Shown: positions 10,094 to 16,307 of the stretch, piece by piece
How the letters are laid out: each line of letters begins with the position of its first letter
Numbering within the stretch: position 1 is the stretch's first letter
DNA from: Burkholderiaceae bacterium
GTDB taxonomy: Bacteria > Pseudomonadota > Gammaproteobacteria > Burkholderiales > Burkholderiaceae_D
Length of the DNA: 16,307 nucleotides
Reading direction: 5' to 3'
Assembly (NCBI GenBank): GCA_019752915.1
Contig: JAIELO010000238.1
Location: forward strand, 1-16,307
Program-made: the position numbers and the translations under genes
The notes under the pieces: generated by a model
The model's input: only the letters and a program-made list of their open reading frames with translations
Told to the model about the DNA's origin: nothing
Databases searched by the model: none

Positions 10094-10121
10094 GCTTAGG
10101 GTTTATATCGCTGTGCTTAGG
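10094..10121 (-). promoter_or_regulatory. Candidate promoter/operator of uraD-allC with direct repeats
   Basis: Two copies of GCTTAGG (10094-10100 and 10115-10121; CCTAAGC on the coding strand) lie exactly 21 bp apart, about two helical turns. Between them is a possible minus-strand -10 element TATAAA (10107 to 10102). No clear -35 is present, which fits an activated promoter. The region is the 79-bp gap between the LysR gene and uraD-allC. The repeats are seen directly; the operator role is inferred. Confidence 0.35.
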
Positions 10122-10128
10122 TGACTGG

Positions 10129-11064
10129 CTATTTGAGTAGCGCCTTGGCGGCCGCAGCGACCTGTTCGCGTAGCCATTTGTGTTCCGGTGCCTGATGCAC
10201 GCGCTCGTGCCATAGCTGGTAGAAGCGCATCGCCGGGAATTTCACCGGTACGGTATAGCTTTTCAGCGGCATGCTGCGTTCATAGAAGCGCACGAACTGG
10301 CGGCCAGTGGTCAGTACCAGATCGGTCTGGGTCAGCATGTAGGGGATCAGACCGAAGTAGGCCGATTCCACCGCCACGTTGCGCTGCAGGCCTTGCCGTT
10401 CGAGGAATTCATCGATCACGCCCTGATAGCCGGGCAGAATCTGGGTCGGTGCGACGTGCGGCAGCGCCAGATATTCGCTGAGCGTCATCGCATCGCTGGC
10501 GGTGCGCAGCGCATACGGACAGTCGGCCCGCATCACGCAGATAATCGGGTCTTCGAATAGTTTGGACATGTGCAGATGGGCAGGCGGCTCGTCCCAGTTA
10601 GCCACCACCAGATCCATATCGCCATCGGACAGCAGGCGTACGTAATCGACGCCGGGGCCGAGGCTGTGGATCTTGACGCGGCTGTTGGGTGAACCACGGC
10701 GCAGCAAAGCCACCAGATTCGGCAGGAACTGGCTGTCCAGATAGTCCGGTGCCGCAATGTGGAAGGTACGCGCTTCCTCCTGTGGCACAAAGGGCTGCTT
10801 TTTCAGGAACAGGTTTTCGGTTTCGTCCAGAATGCGTTTGGCCGGTGCCAGCAGGCTTTCGCCATGCTGGGTGGGCACCATGCCGCGCGCGCCGCGCACC
10901 AGCAGGGGATCGCCCGTCAGCTCGCGCAGTTTGCGCAGCGAGGCGGATATCGAAGGCTGCGGCTGATTCAACTTGAGAGCAACGCGCGAGACGTTTTTCT
11001 CAACCAGCAGCAGGTAAAGAATGCGGATCAGATGCAGATCCAGATGTTGCGGCAGGGCGGCCAT
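10129..11064 (-). CDS. LysR-type transcriptional regulator
   Basis: A 311-aa LysR-family regulator. The N-terminal winged helix-turn-helix spans about residues 8-66 and is recognisable in VSRVALKLNQPQPSISASLR followed by KLRELTGDPLLVR. The effector-binding periplasmic-protein-like domain follows from about 95 to 300. Length is normal for the family. The ATG at 11064 is the only ATG/GTG/TTG start after the upstream in-frame stop, although no good ribosome site is visible. It is divergent from puuD across 136 bp and upstream of uraD-allC. The usual LysR arrangement therefore predicts control of puuD and possibly of uraD-allC, with a purine-derived effector such as urate or allantoin. That link is inferred from location. 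Control of the pyrimidine operon cannot be excluded. Confidence 0.92.
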   Translation of the reverse strand: MAALPQHLDLHLIRILYLLLVEKNVSRVALKLNQPQPSISASLRKLRELTGDPLLVRGARGMVPTQHGESLLAPAKRILDETENLFLKKQPFVPQEEARTFHIAAPDYLDSQFLPNLVALLRRGSPNSRVKIHSLGPGVDYVRLLSDGDMDLVVANWDEPPAHLHMSKLFEDPIICVMRADCPYALRTASDAMTLSEYLALPHVAPTQILPGYQGVIDEFLERQGLQRNVAVESAYFGLIPYMLTQTDLVLTTGRQFVRFYERSMPLKSYTVPVKFPAMRFYQLWHERVHQAPEHKWLREQVAAAAKALLK

Positions 11065-11200
11065 GAGCGTGTTTCTGTGGGCGGAAAAGCGATAGTTATA
11101 CCGGAATGGATATGTTTAATATACTCTAATGTTCATGTAGCCGGAACCAATTCCGTTTATCTTCTGTAAATTCGCCACAGCTATCGCCTAGAAAGTACGC
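11065..11200. promoter_or_regulatory. Divergent regulatory region between the LysR gene and puuD
   Basis: An AT-rich 136-bp gap in otherwise GC-rich DNA. It contains a LysR-like T-N11-A dyad, TAT-N7-ATA, at 11111-11123. It also has CCGGAA at 11101-11106 and again at 11141-11146, 40 bp apart, the second forming a small inverted repeat CGGAA-CCAA-TTCCG (11142-11155). A possible minus-strand -10 TATAAC (11100 to 11095) would serve the regulator gene and TAAATT (11167-11172) is a weak plus-strand -10 for puuD. None has a convincing -35. These elements are seen; their function is inferred. Confidence 0.5.
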
Positions 11201-12415
11201 ATGGACTCCTTCACCTATCTGATCCCGTACGGCCTTGAGTGGCTTAACCTGATCGTGCGCTGGCTGCACGTCATCACCGGCATCGCCTGGATCGGTGCGT
11301 CATTCTATTTCGTCTGGCTCGATAACTCGATCCGCCCGCCTGCATCTGGTTCGGAGCTGGCGAAAAAAGGCGTGTCGGGAGAACTCTGGGCCGTGCACGG
11401 CGGTGGTTTCTACAATCCGCAGAAATATCTGGTGGCACCGGCCGAACTGCCGAAAGACCTGCACTGGTTCAAATGGGAAGCGTATAGCACCTGGCTGTCC
11501 GGGATTGCGCTGCTGACTATCGCCTACTACTTCAATGCGCAAGCCATGATGGTGGATAAATCGGTCGCCGATTTAAGCAGCCTGCAGGCGGTCGGCATCG
11601 GCATCGCCACGCTGGTGGTGGGCTGGACGGTGTATGACCTGCTGTGTCGCTCGCCGCTGGGTAAACACGATTTCTGGTTCGGCGTGGTGGTGTTCGTGCT
11701 GATCGTCGCCGCCGCATATGGCCTGACGCATGTGCTCAGTGGCCGCGCCGCCTATATCCATGTGGGCGCGCTGATCGGCACCATCATGGTAGGCAATGTG
11801 CTGATGCTGATTATTCCCGGCCAGCGCAAAATGGTCGAAGCCATGTCGGCGGGACGTCTGCCCGATCCTGTGCATGGTCAGAAGGCCAAGCAGCGCAGCG
11901 TCCACAATAACTATTTCACGCTGCCGGTGCTGTTCATCATGATCAGCAACCACTACGCTATGACCTACCAGAATGCACGCGCGTGGCTGGTACTGGCGTT
12001 CATCATGGCAGCCGGCGTGAGCATCCGTCACTTCTTCAACCTGCGTCACAAGGGCCGGGTCGAGTGGCGTTATCCGCTGCTGGGCGTGGCCTTGCTGCTG
12101 GCGGTTGCCGTGGCGATTGCACCGCCACGTCCACCCGTGGCAGTGGCGGCAGATCCGGTCGCGCAAATGCAGACGGTCACGGCGATTGTGGCGCAGCGCT
12201 GCGTATCGTGCCACGCGGCCCAGCCCACCCAGCCCGGTTTTGCCACCGCACCGGCCGGTGTGGTGCTCGAACAACCGGAGCAGATCCGTCAGAATGCGGA
12301 GCGCATCTACAAGCAGGTGGTACAGCTGAAAGCCATGCCACTGGCAAACCTGACTAATATGACCGATGCCGAACGGGCGCAGATTGCGCGCTGGTTCGAG
12401 GCCGGTGCCAAGTGA
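11201..12415 (+). CDS. puuD: Urate hydroxylase PuuD, membrane protein with C-terminal cytochrome c domain
   Basis: An inner-membrane urate oxidase that converts urate to 5-hydroxyisourate and passes electrons to the respiratory chain through its own haem, unlike the soluble O2-dependent uricase. Seen, 404 aa: about eight hydrophobic segments (roughly 17-40, 96-112, 128-148, 157-178, 186-206, 238-254, 260-276, 290-308) with conserved-looking His residues near membrane edges. The C-terminal domain (about 318-404) has the haem c motif CVSCH (334-338) and a likely axial Met379 in KAMPLAN. The two-part architecture and length match the PuuD family, first described in Agrobacterium. The ribosome site before ATG 11201 is weak. 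The downstream M20 gene begins 7 bp after the stop, suggesting one transcript. HIU hydrolase, the next enzyme, is not in the window. Confidence 0.94.
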   Translation: MDSFTYLIPYGLEWLNLIVRWLHVITGIAWIGASFYFVWLDNSIRPPASGSELAKKGVSGELWAVHGGGFYNPQKYLVAPAELPKDLHWFKWEAYSTWLSGIALLTIAYYFNAQAMMVDKSVADLSSLQAVGIGIATLVVGWTVYDLLCRSPLGKHDFWFGVVVFVLIVAAAYGLTHVLSGRAAYIHVGALIGTIMVGNVLMLIIPGQRKMVEAMSAGRLPDPVHGQKAKQRSVHNNYFTLPVLFIMISNHYAMTYQNARAWLVLAFIMAAGVSIRHFFNLRHKGRVEWRYPLLGVALLLAVAVAIAPPRPPVAVAADPVAQMQTVTAIVAQRCVSCHAAQPTQPGFATAPAGVVLEQPEQIRQNAERIYKQVVQLKAMPLANLTNMTDAERAQIARWFEAGAK

Positions 12416-12422
12416 GAAACCG

Positions 12423-13670
12423 ATGATGACCAATACCAAAGCACAACTGGCGCAGTGGATCGATGCGCATTTCGATGAAGAGGTCGGGGTGCTGCAGCAG
12501 CTGCTGCGCGTGCCGACCGATACGCCGCCGGGCAATAATGCGCCGCATGCGGAAATGGTGGCGCAGCTGGTGAGCAACTATGGCTGGAGCGCCGAGCAGC
12601 ACGCGGTGCCGGCGCAGCAGGTGCAGGACTACGGCATGCAGAGTATTACCAATCTGATTATCCGCCGTCCTTACAGCGCAGGCGGACCGACGCTGGCATT
12701 GAACGCCCATGGCGATGTGGTGCCACCCGGCGATAACTGGAATTATCCACCGTATGGCGGGGTAGTGGAGAATGGCTATATCTATGGCCGTGCTGCGGCC
12801 GTGTCGAAGTGCGATTTTGCCACCTACATCTTTGCCACGCGTGCGCTGGAAGCGCTGGGCGTGCCACTGAAGGGCGCTCTGGAACTGCATTTTACCTACG
12901 ATGAAGAATTCGGTGGTTTGCTGGGACCGGGCTGGCTGCTGGAACAGAAGCTGACCCGCCCCGACTATGTGATTGCAGCAGGCTTCAGCTACAACATCGT
13001 CACCGCGCATAACGCCTGTCTGCAGCTGGAGATTACCGTGCATGGCAAGTCTGGCCACGGTGCCATGCCGGAAACCGGACATGATGCTTTGCAGGCCGCC
13101 ACCCAGATCCTCACGGCGATCTATGCGCAGCTGCCGGAACTGAAGAAAATCAAATCCAAGATTGCCGGTATCGACAGTCCGACCATGCTGGTCGGCCGTA
13201 TCGATGGCGGCACCAATACCAATGTGGTGCCCGGCAAAGTGGTGCTGAAAATGGATCGCCGCATGATTCCCGAGGAAGATCCGGTGCAGGTCGAAGCGCA
13301 GGTGCGGGCGCTGATCGAACATGCGGTGCAGGGTTTGCCCGGCATCCGCATCGAGATCAAACGTCTGCTGCTGTCGCATGCGCTGCGCGAATTGCCGGGT
13401 ACTGCGACGCTGGTGGCCAGTCTGCAGCAGAATGCGCTGAGCGTGATCGGTGAAACCATTCCGGCACAGGGCACGCCGCTCTACGCCGACGCGCGCCTGT
13501 ATGGTGAACACGGTATCCCCGCTGTGCTGTATGGCGCTGGTCCGCGCACGGTCCCGGAATCGAATGCTAAAAAGGCCGACGAACGCCTGCTGCTGGAAGA
13601 CTTGCGCAAGGCCACCAAGGTGGTGGCGTTCACGCTGCTCGATTTGCTGGCGGAAGCACCGGCGGCCTGA
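12423..13670 (+). CDS. M20-fold metallohydrolase-like protein, canonical metal ligands partly missing
   Basis: A 415-aa protein of the M20/ArgE-DapE fold; the true function is unknown. Seen: the first metal-site motif NAHGDVV (His96, Asp98), the catalytic pair Glu161-Glu162 in TYDEEFG, and the dimerisation-domain motif GKSGHGAMPETG (208-219). Canonical family positions are altered. In the stretch usually reading GRGASDMKGG, the bridging Asp is Val127 (GRAAAVSKCD). The Glu of the usual IGEPT motif aligns with Ala186 (VIAAGFS). The C-terminal His of AHKPDE aligns with Lys383 (AKKADE). ATG 12423 is preferred; an earlier in-frame GTG at 12366 would overlap puuD by 50 bp and has no support. Position right after puuD suggests a role in urate catabolism, possibly on a ureido or imidazoline intermediate, but this is only inference. 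Confidence 0.85.
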   Translation: MMTNTKAQLAQWIDAHFDEEVGVLQQLLRVPTDTPPGNNAPHAEMVAQLVSNYGWSAEQHAVPAQQVQDYGMQSITNLIIRRPYSAGGPTLALNAHGDVVPPGDNWNYPPYGGVVENGYIYGRAAAVSKCDFATYIFATRALEALGVPLKGALELHFTYDEEFGGLLGPGWLLEQKLTRPDYVIAAGFSYNIVTAHNACLQLEITVHGKSGHGAMPETGHDALQAATQILTAIYAQLPELKKIKSKIAGIDSPTMLVGRIDGGTNTNVVPGKVVLKMDRRMIPEEDPVQVEAQVRALIEHAVQGLPGIRIEIKRLLLSHALRELPGTATLVASLQQNALSVIGETIPAQGTPLYADARLYGEHGIPAVLYGAGPRTVPESNAKKADERLLLEDLRKATKVVAFTLLDLLAEAPAA

Positions 13671-13676
13671 CCCAGC

Positions 13677-14396
13677 CTATTTCAGTTCGTAATAACTGCG
13701 GCGCAACTGGGCAGGAATGCCGCGTGCCAGCATCCGTTTGGCCGTCTCGTTCAGCGGGGCGGCCAGTGCTGCGTGTCTTTTATCGAGGTAGATATACAGC
13801 GGCAGATCCTCGATCGAGGCACTGCTGTAGCCCTGCTTGAGTAGATGCTGGGCGTCGCCACTGACACCGCCATCGTCAAATACGCAGGCGTCACTGTGAC
13901 GGGCCAGTACCACCTGCAGGCAGGCCGCTTCACTTTGCACGTCGTGCAGTTGCACGGCGGGGCGCATACTTTCAAGTCGCTGCTGATACAGGAACACGCC
14001 GCGTTTATAACTGACTGTGTGGGCGAAGCTGGTGAGCGATTGCCAGTTGCTGATGTCGTGAGGCTGGCGCGTAAAGATGCGGGTCAGTGAGACATTGAAG
14101 GGTTCTTCAACCCTCGCGTACTCGGGATGCCGGATACCATACGCCTTCACCCGACCGAATTCACCATCGATTTTTCCAATCGCGAGCATGGCTTCCGAGC
14201 GCCGCCCCGGCAGGCTGCGCAGCACGCAGCGAAGCTTGTTTTCAAGGCACAGCTGGCGCAGATACTCGTGCGCGTAACGGTAGGCAGGGGAGTTGATGTC
14301 ATGCGTGGTGCCGAACACCAGCTCGGCATTTTCACCTGCCGATGCCACGCCCGCAGCCAGTGCGGTGGTGATCAGTAGTGTGGAAAAGCCCAGCAT
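13677..14396 (-). CDS. Small periplasmic solute-binding-like protein (type 2 PBP fold)
   Basis: A 239-aa exported protein resembling the family-3 amino-acid-type solute-binding proteins, common as stand-alone genes in betaproteobacteria. Seen: an N-terminal hydrophobic stretch with a likely cleavage after ASA (about residue 20), though without the usual positive charge before it. The mature part begins ELVFGTTHDINSPAYRY and contains GRRSEAML and IDGEFGRVKAY, where a small ligand-binding lobe is expected. GAGGA-type ribosome site (GAGGA, about 5 bases before ATG) supports the start, and no other start exists before the upstream stop. There is no permease or ATPase gene beside it, so it may be an orphan sensor or binding protein. 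Its ligand cannot be named. It converges on the M20 gene, with only 6 bp between the stop codons. Confidence 0.75.
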   Translation of the reverse strand: MLGFSTLLITTALAAGVASAGENAELVFGTTHDINSPAYRYAHEYLRQLCLENKLRCVLRSLPGRRSEAMLAIGKIDGEFGRVKAYGIRHPEYARVEEPFNVSLTRIFTRQPHDISNWQSLTSFAHTVSYKRGVFLYQQRLESMRPAVQLHDVQSEAACLQVVLARHSDACVFDDGGVSGDAQHLLKQGYSSASIEDLPLYIYLDKRHAALAAPLNETAKRMLARGIPAQLRRSYYELK

Positions 14397-14428
14397 GGAG
14401 TCCTCGGTGTCATGGTGCGGTAATGTTC

Positions 14429-14434
14429 ATCATA
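14429..14434 (-). promoter_or_regulatory. Possible -10 element for the solute-binding-like gene
   Basis: TATGAT on the minus strand, 32 bases before the ATG, which would give a leader of about 25 nt. No good -35 hexamer is visible at 16-18 bp. The same 164-bp divergent gap has small palindromes GGAATTTCC (14437-14445) and CCTCCGAGG (14444-14452). Nothing else is recognisable there. Confidence 0.3.
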
Positions 14435-14499
14435 GCGGAATTTCCTCCGAGGTCCCGCGCAATCTGCTGCCGGTGGGCGCCGAAATGTAAACTAATCAT

Positions 14500-14528
14500 T
14501 TGAACAATGGCAGGTCGGGCGGTAAGCT
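14500..14528 (+). promoter_or_regulatory. Possible promoter of the histidine-phosphatase gene
   Basis: TTGAAC (14500-14505) resembles a -35 hexamer and is followed after 17 bp by TAAGCT (14523-14528), a poor -10. The gene starts at 14561 with GGAAG (14552-14556) as ribosome site. Confidence 0.3.
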
Positions 14529-14560
14529 GTCGGCTGTTGATTTTTTAAGCCGGAAGCCAA

Positions 14561-15265
14561 ATGGGACAAATTTATCTGGTGCGCCACGGGCAGGCCTCGT
14601 TCGGCAGCGCTAACTACGATCAGCTATCGACACTCGGTTACGAGCAGGCGCGTTTGCTGGGCCAGTGGTACGCCAAGCGCCAGCAGACCTTCCAGCGGGT
14701 GATTGTGGGCGGCATGGAGCGTCACCAGCAGACCGCCGATGCCTGTCTGGCCGAATTGCCCAAGACCTTGCTGGGCGATTCAGCGTGGCAGACCGATCCC
14801 GCTTTTGCCGAATTCGATCACCATCAGGTGATGCTGCGCCACTGTCCTGAATTCGGGGATCTGGCGCTGTTCAAGCAGATGCTGGCGCGTAACGCTAACC
14901 CGCAACGGGCGCTGGAGGAGCTGTTCCGTGCCGCCGTCCAGCGCTGGATGAGCGGCTGGCACGATGATGATTACAGCGAGACCTGGCCCGCCTTCCGGCG
15001 TCGCTGTATCGCTGCGCTGGAGCGCCTTGATGGCCAGCACAGCAAGCAGAACACCATCGTCTTCACCTCGGGCGGTGTGATCGCCACGCTGATGCAGCAC
15101 TTGCTAGGACTGCAGGATTATCAGGTGATGGAGATGATGTGGACACTGGTGAACGCCTCGGTGACCAAATTGCTGCAGCGCCCCGGCGAATTCACTCTCA
15201 GCTACCTGAATAACTACGCGCATCTGGAGTGGCTGGGCACAGCGGAAAGCGTGACCTACCGCTAG
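14561..15265 (+). CDS. Histidine phosphatase (phosphoglycerate mutase-like) family protein
   Basis: A 234-aa member of the histidine phosphatase superfamily, normally a phosphotransfer enzyme using a phospho-His intermediate. Seen: the catalytic RHG motif at residues 8-10 (IYLVRHGQASF), Arg54 in the second pocket motif (GMERHQQTAD) and Glu84 as a candidate acid. The motif that should carry the second catalytic His (usually a HGG triplet) reads VFTSGGVIA, so the position is Ser170 (codon 15068-15070). The protein may have altered or weak catalysis, or use another residue. Its substrate cannot be predicted, and the neighbours (solute-binding protein, polB) give no clear pathway link. It stands alone between two promoter regions. 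Length is usual for the family. Confidence 0.88.
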   Translation: MGQIYLVRHGQASFGSANYDQLSTLGYEQARLLGQWYAKRQQTFQRVIVGGMERHQQTADACLAELPKTLLGDSAWQTDPAFAEFDHHQVMLRHCPEFGDLALFKQMLARNANPQRALEELFRAAVQRWMSGWHDDDYSETWPAFRRRCIAALERLDGQHSKQNTIVFTSGGVIATLMQHLLGLQDYQVMEMMWTLVNASVTKLLQRPGEFTLSYLNNYAHLEWLGTAESVTYR

Positions 15266-15275
15266 CCGATCGGGG

Positions 15276-15295
15276 CCTCTCGCCGCGGCGGGAGG
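15276..15295 (+). other. GC-rich hairpin after the histidine-phosphatase gene
   Basis: CCTCTCGCC (15276-15284) pairs with GGCGGGAGG (15287-15295) using one G-T wobble; the innermost pair would open to a CGCG loop. It begins 11 bases after the stop codon but has no following T-run, so it is at best a weak or factor-dependent terminator or an mRNA-end stabiliser. Confidence 0.35.
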
Positions 15296-15306
15296 GCATA
15301 TGCTGG

Positions 15307-15322
15307 CTGTATGTGCATACAG
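15307..15322 (+). promoter_or_regulatory. LexA (SOS) box of polB
   Basis: CTGTATGTGCATACAG matches the LexA operator consensus CTGT-N8-ACAG, with two perfectly inverted 7-bp arms around a TG centre. It lies 12 bp before the polB start and abuts the -10 hexamer, so bound LexA would block RNA polymerase. polB is a known LexA target in E. coli, which supports the reading. Confidence 0.9.
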
Positions 15323-15328
15323 TATAAT
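15323..15328 (+). promoter_or_regulatory. polB -10 element
   Basis: A consensus TATAAT immediately after the LexA box. The hexamer 17 bp upstream (15300-15305, ATGCTG) is a poor -35. A start 7 bases after the hexamer falls at 15335, the A of the polB ATG. Confidence 0.7.
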
Positions 15329-15334
15329 GCCGGC

Positions 15335-16307
15335 ATGACGCAAGCAACTGCACAAGGCTTTATCCTCACCCGCCACTGGCGCGATACGGCACAGGGGACG
15401 GAGATTGAATTCTGGCTGGCCACCGACGCCGGCCCGCAGAAAATCCGTCTGAGCGGACAGAGTTCGGTGGCCTTTGCCGAAGCGAACCAGCGTGAGGCCA
15501 TTGCTGCGCTGCTGGCCGACCAGCCGGGCATCGAGCTGCGCGAGCTGGCGCTGAAATCCTTCCGCAACCAACCCGTGATCGGCCTGTACGCCAACCGCTA
15601 CAAGCAACTGACGGCGTTCGAGCGCACTTTGCGCGAGCATGGTATCGCTCTGTATGAAGCCGACATCCGGCCCCCTGAACGCTATCTGATGGAGCGCTTC
15701 ATCACCGCCGGGGTGCAGATCGAAGGTGGCACCGTGCAGGGCGGGGTGATCCACAACTGCAAACTGAAACCGGCGCCGGACTACCGGCCGACTTTGAAGG
15801 TGGTGTCGCTGGATATTGAAACCAGCGCCTACGAAGCGCTGTATTCGATCGCGCTGGAAGGCTGCGGCCAGCGTCAGGTGTATATGCTGGGTGCCCCGCC
15901 GGAGCAGAATGCAGCGGCGCTGCCGGACAGTCAGAGCGCTACACCGGATCTCACACTGGAATACTGCGCCACACCGCGCCAGTTGCTGGAAAAGCTCAAT
16001 GCCTGGTTTGCCCTGCACGATCCGGATGTGTTGATCGGCTGGAATGTGGTGCAGTTCGATCTGCGCGTGCTGCAGAAGAACGCCGACCAGCACAACATAC
16101 CGCTGACGCTGGGGCGCGAGCGCAAGACCATCGAATGGCGCGAACATCCCGGTAATCCCGGCTATATGTTTGCGCCGGTGGTGGGGCGGATAGTGCTCGA
16201 CGGGATCGATGCCCTGAAAGCGGCATCGTGGAGCTTCCCGTCCTTCAGTCTGGAGAACGTGTCGCAAGCGCTGCTGGGCGAGGGCAAGGATATTGGCGAC
16301 GTCTACG
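15335..16307 (+). CDS. polB: DNA polymerase II (family B), 3'-truncated by the window edge
   Basis: SOS-inducible family B DNA polymerase used in translesion synthesis and replication restart. The first 324 residues are visible (family about 780 aa), covering the N-terminal domain and part of the 3'-5' exonuclease. Seen: the opening GFILTRHWRDT closely follows E. coli Pol II, fixing the start. RPPERYLMERFIT (112-124) is the typical N-terminal motif. Exonuclease motif I is SLDIET (Asp160, Glu162) and motif II is GWNVVQFDLR (Asn237, Asp242), so proofreading residues are intact so far. The polymerase palm and its catalytic Asp residues lie beyond the window. There is no ribosome site before the ATG. 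The upstream LexA box indicates DNA-damage control. Confidence 0.96.
   Translation, partial: MTQATAQGFILTRHWRDTAQGTEIEFWLATDAGPQKIRLSGQSSVAFAEANQREAIAALLADQPGIELRELALKSFRNQPVIGLYANRYKQLTAFERTLREHGIALYEADIRPPERYLMERFITAGVQIEGGTVQGGVIHNCKLKPAPDYRPTLKVVSLDIETSAYEALYSIALEGCGQRQVYMLGAPPEQNAAALPDSQSATPDLTLEYCATPRQLLEKLNAWFALHDPDVLIGWNVVQFDLRVLQKNADQHNIPLTLGRERKTIEWREHPGNPGYMFAPVVGRIVLDGIDALKAASWSFPSFSLENVSQALLGEGKDIGDVY

Noticed and set aside
10050..10128. Terminator between the LysR gene and uraD-allC
   Set aside because: No GC-rich stem followed by a T-run on the minus strand was found in this gap.
12366..12422. Upstream GTG start for the M20 gene, overlapping puuD
   Set aside because: The extra 19 residues are simply the puuD end read in another frame. 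ATG 12423 just after the puuD stop gives the usual M20 N-terminus.
13671..13676. Bidirectional terminator between the convergent M20 and solute-binding genes
   Set aside because: Only 6 bp separate the stop codons and no hairpin with a T-run is visible on either side.
15296..15303. GCATATGC palindrome beside the LexA box as a second operator
   Set aside because: Eight-base palindromes occur by chance and this one lacks the CTGT/ACAG ends of a LexA site.

Overview
The window looks like part of a betaproteobacterial chromosome (Burkholderiales or Neisseriales type). That placement is an inference from GC-rich codon use, the pairing of split PreT/PreA dihydropyrimidine dehydrogenase with PuuD urate hydroxylase, and a DNA polymerase II very like the enterobacterial one. 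Genes are tightly packed, with no RNA gene, insertion sequence, CRISPR array or phage gene visible and no gene-free stretch above 300 bases. The theme is nitrogen salvage from nucleobases: a reductive pyrimidine pathway on the left, a urate/allantoin block in the middle, and unrelated genes on the right.

Bases 1-8269, all plus strand, form one apparent operon for reductive pyrimidine catabolism. It holds the 3' part of a CoA-acylating (methyl)malonate-semialdehyde dehydrogenase, preT, preA, an NCS1 nucleobase permease, dihydropyrimidinase and an M20 N-carbamoyl-beta-alanine amidohydrolase, closed by a strong intrinsic terminator at 8232-8269. The permease would import the base. PreTA would reduce uracil/thymine to the dihydro form, dihydropyrimidinase would open the ring, and the amidohydrolase would release beta-alanine or beta-aminoisobutyrate with NH3 and CO2. 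After transamination, by an enzyme not in the window, the semialdehyde dehydrogenase would deliver acetyl-CoA or propionyl-CoA.

Bases 8268-13670 form a purine (urate) block around a divergent regulatory region at 11065-11200. Leftward run a LysR-type regulator and a fused UraD-allantoate amidohydrolase. Rightward run puuD (membrane urate hydroxylase with a C-terminal cytochrome c domain) and an M20-fold protein that lacks several canonical metal ligands. HIU hydrolase, allantoinase and the ureidoglycolate-stage enzymes are not here and must be encoded elsewhere if the pathway is complete.

Bases 13677-16307 hold a lone small periplasmic solute-binding-like protein (minus strand), a histidine-phosphatase-family protein whose second catalytic His is a Ser, and the first 324 codons of polB. 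polB sits behind a near-perfect LexA (SOS) box that directly abuts a consensus -10 element. The spacing places the transcription start at or next to the ATG, so a leaderless SOS-induced mRNA is possible.

No wholly unknown multi-gene system is evident. The most unusual items are the divergent M20 protein next to puuD, the step-skipping UraD-AllC fusion with its repeat-bearing upstream region, the apparently leaderless LexA-controlled polB, and the His-to-Ser histidine phosphatase.
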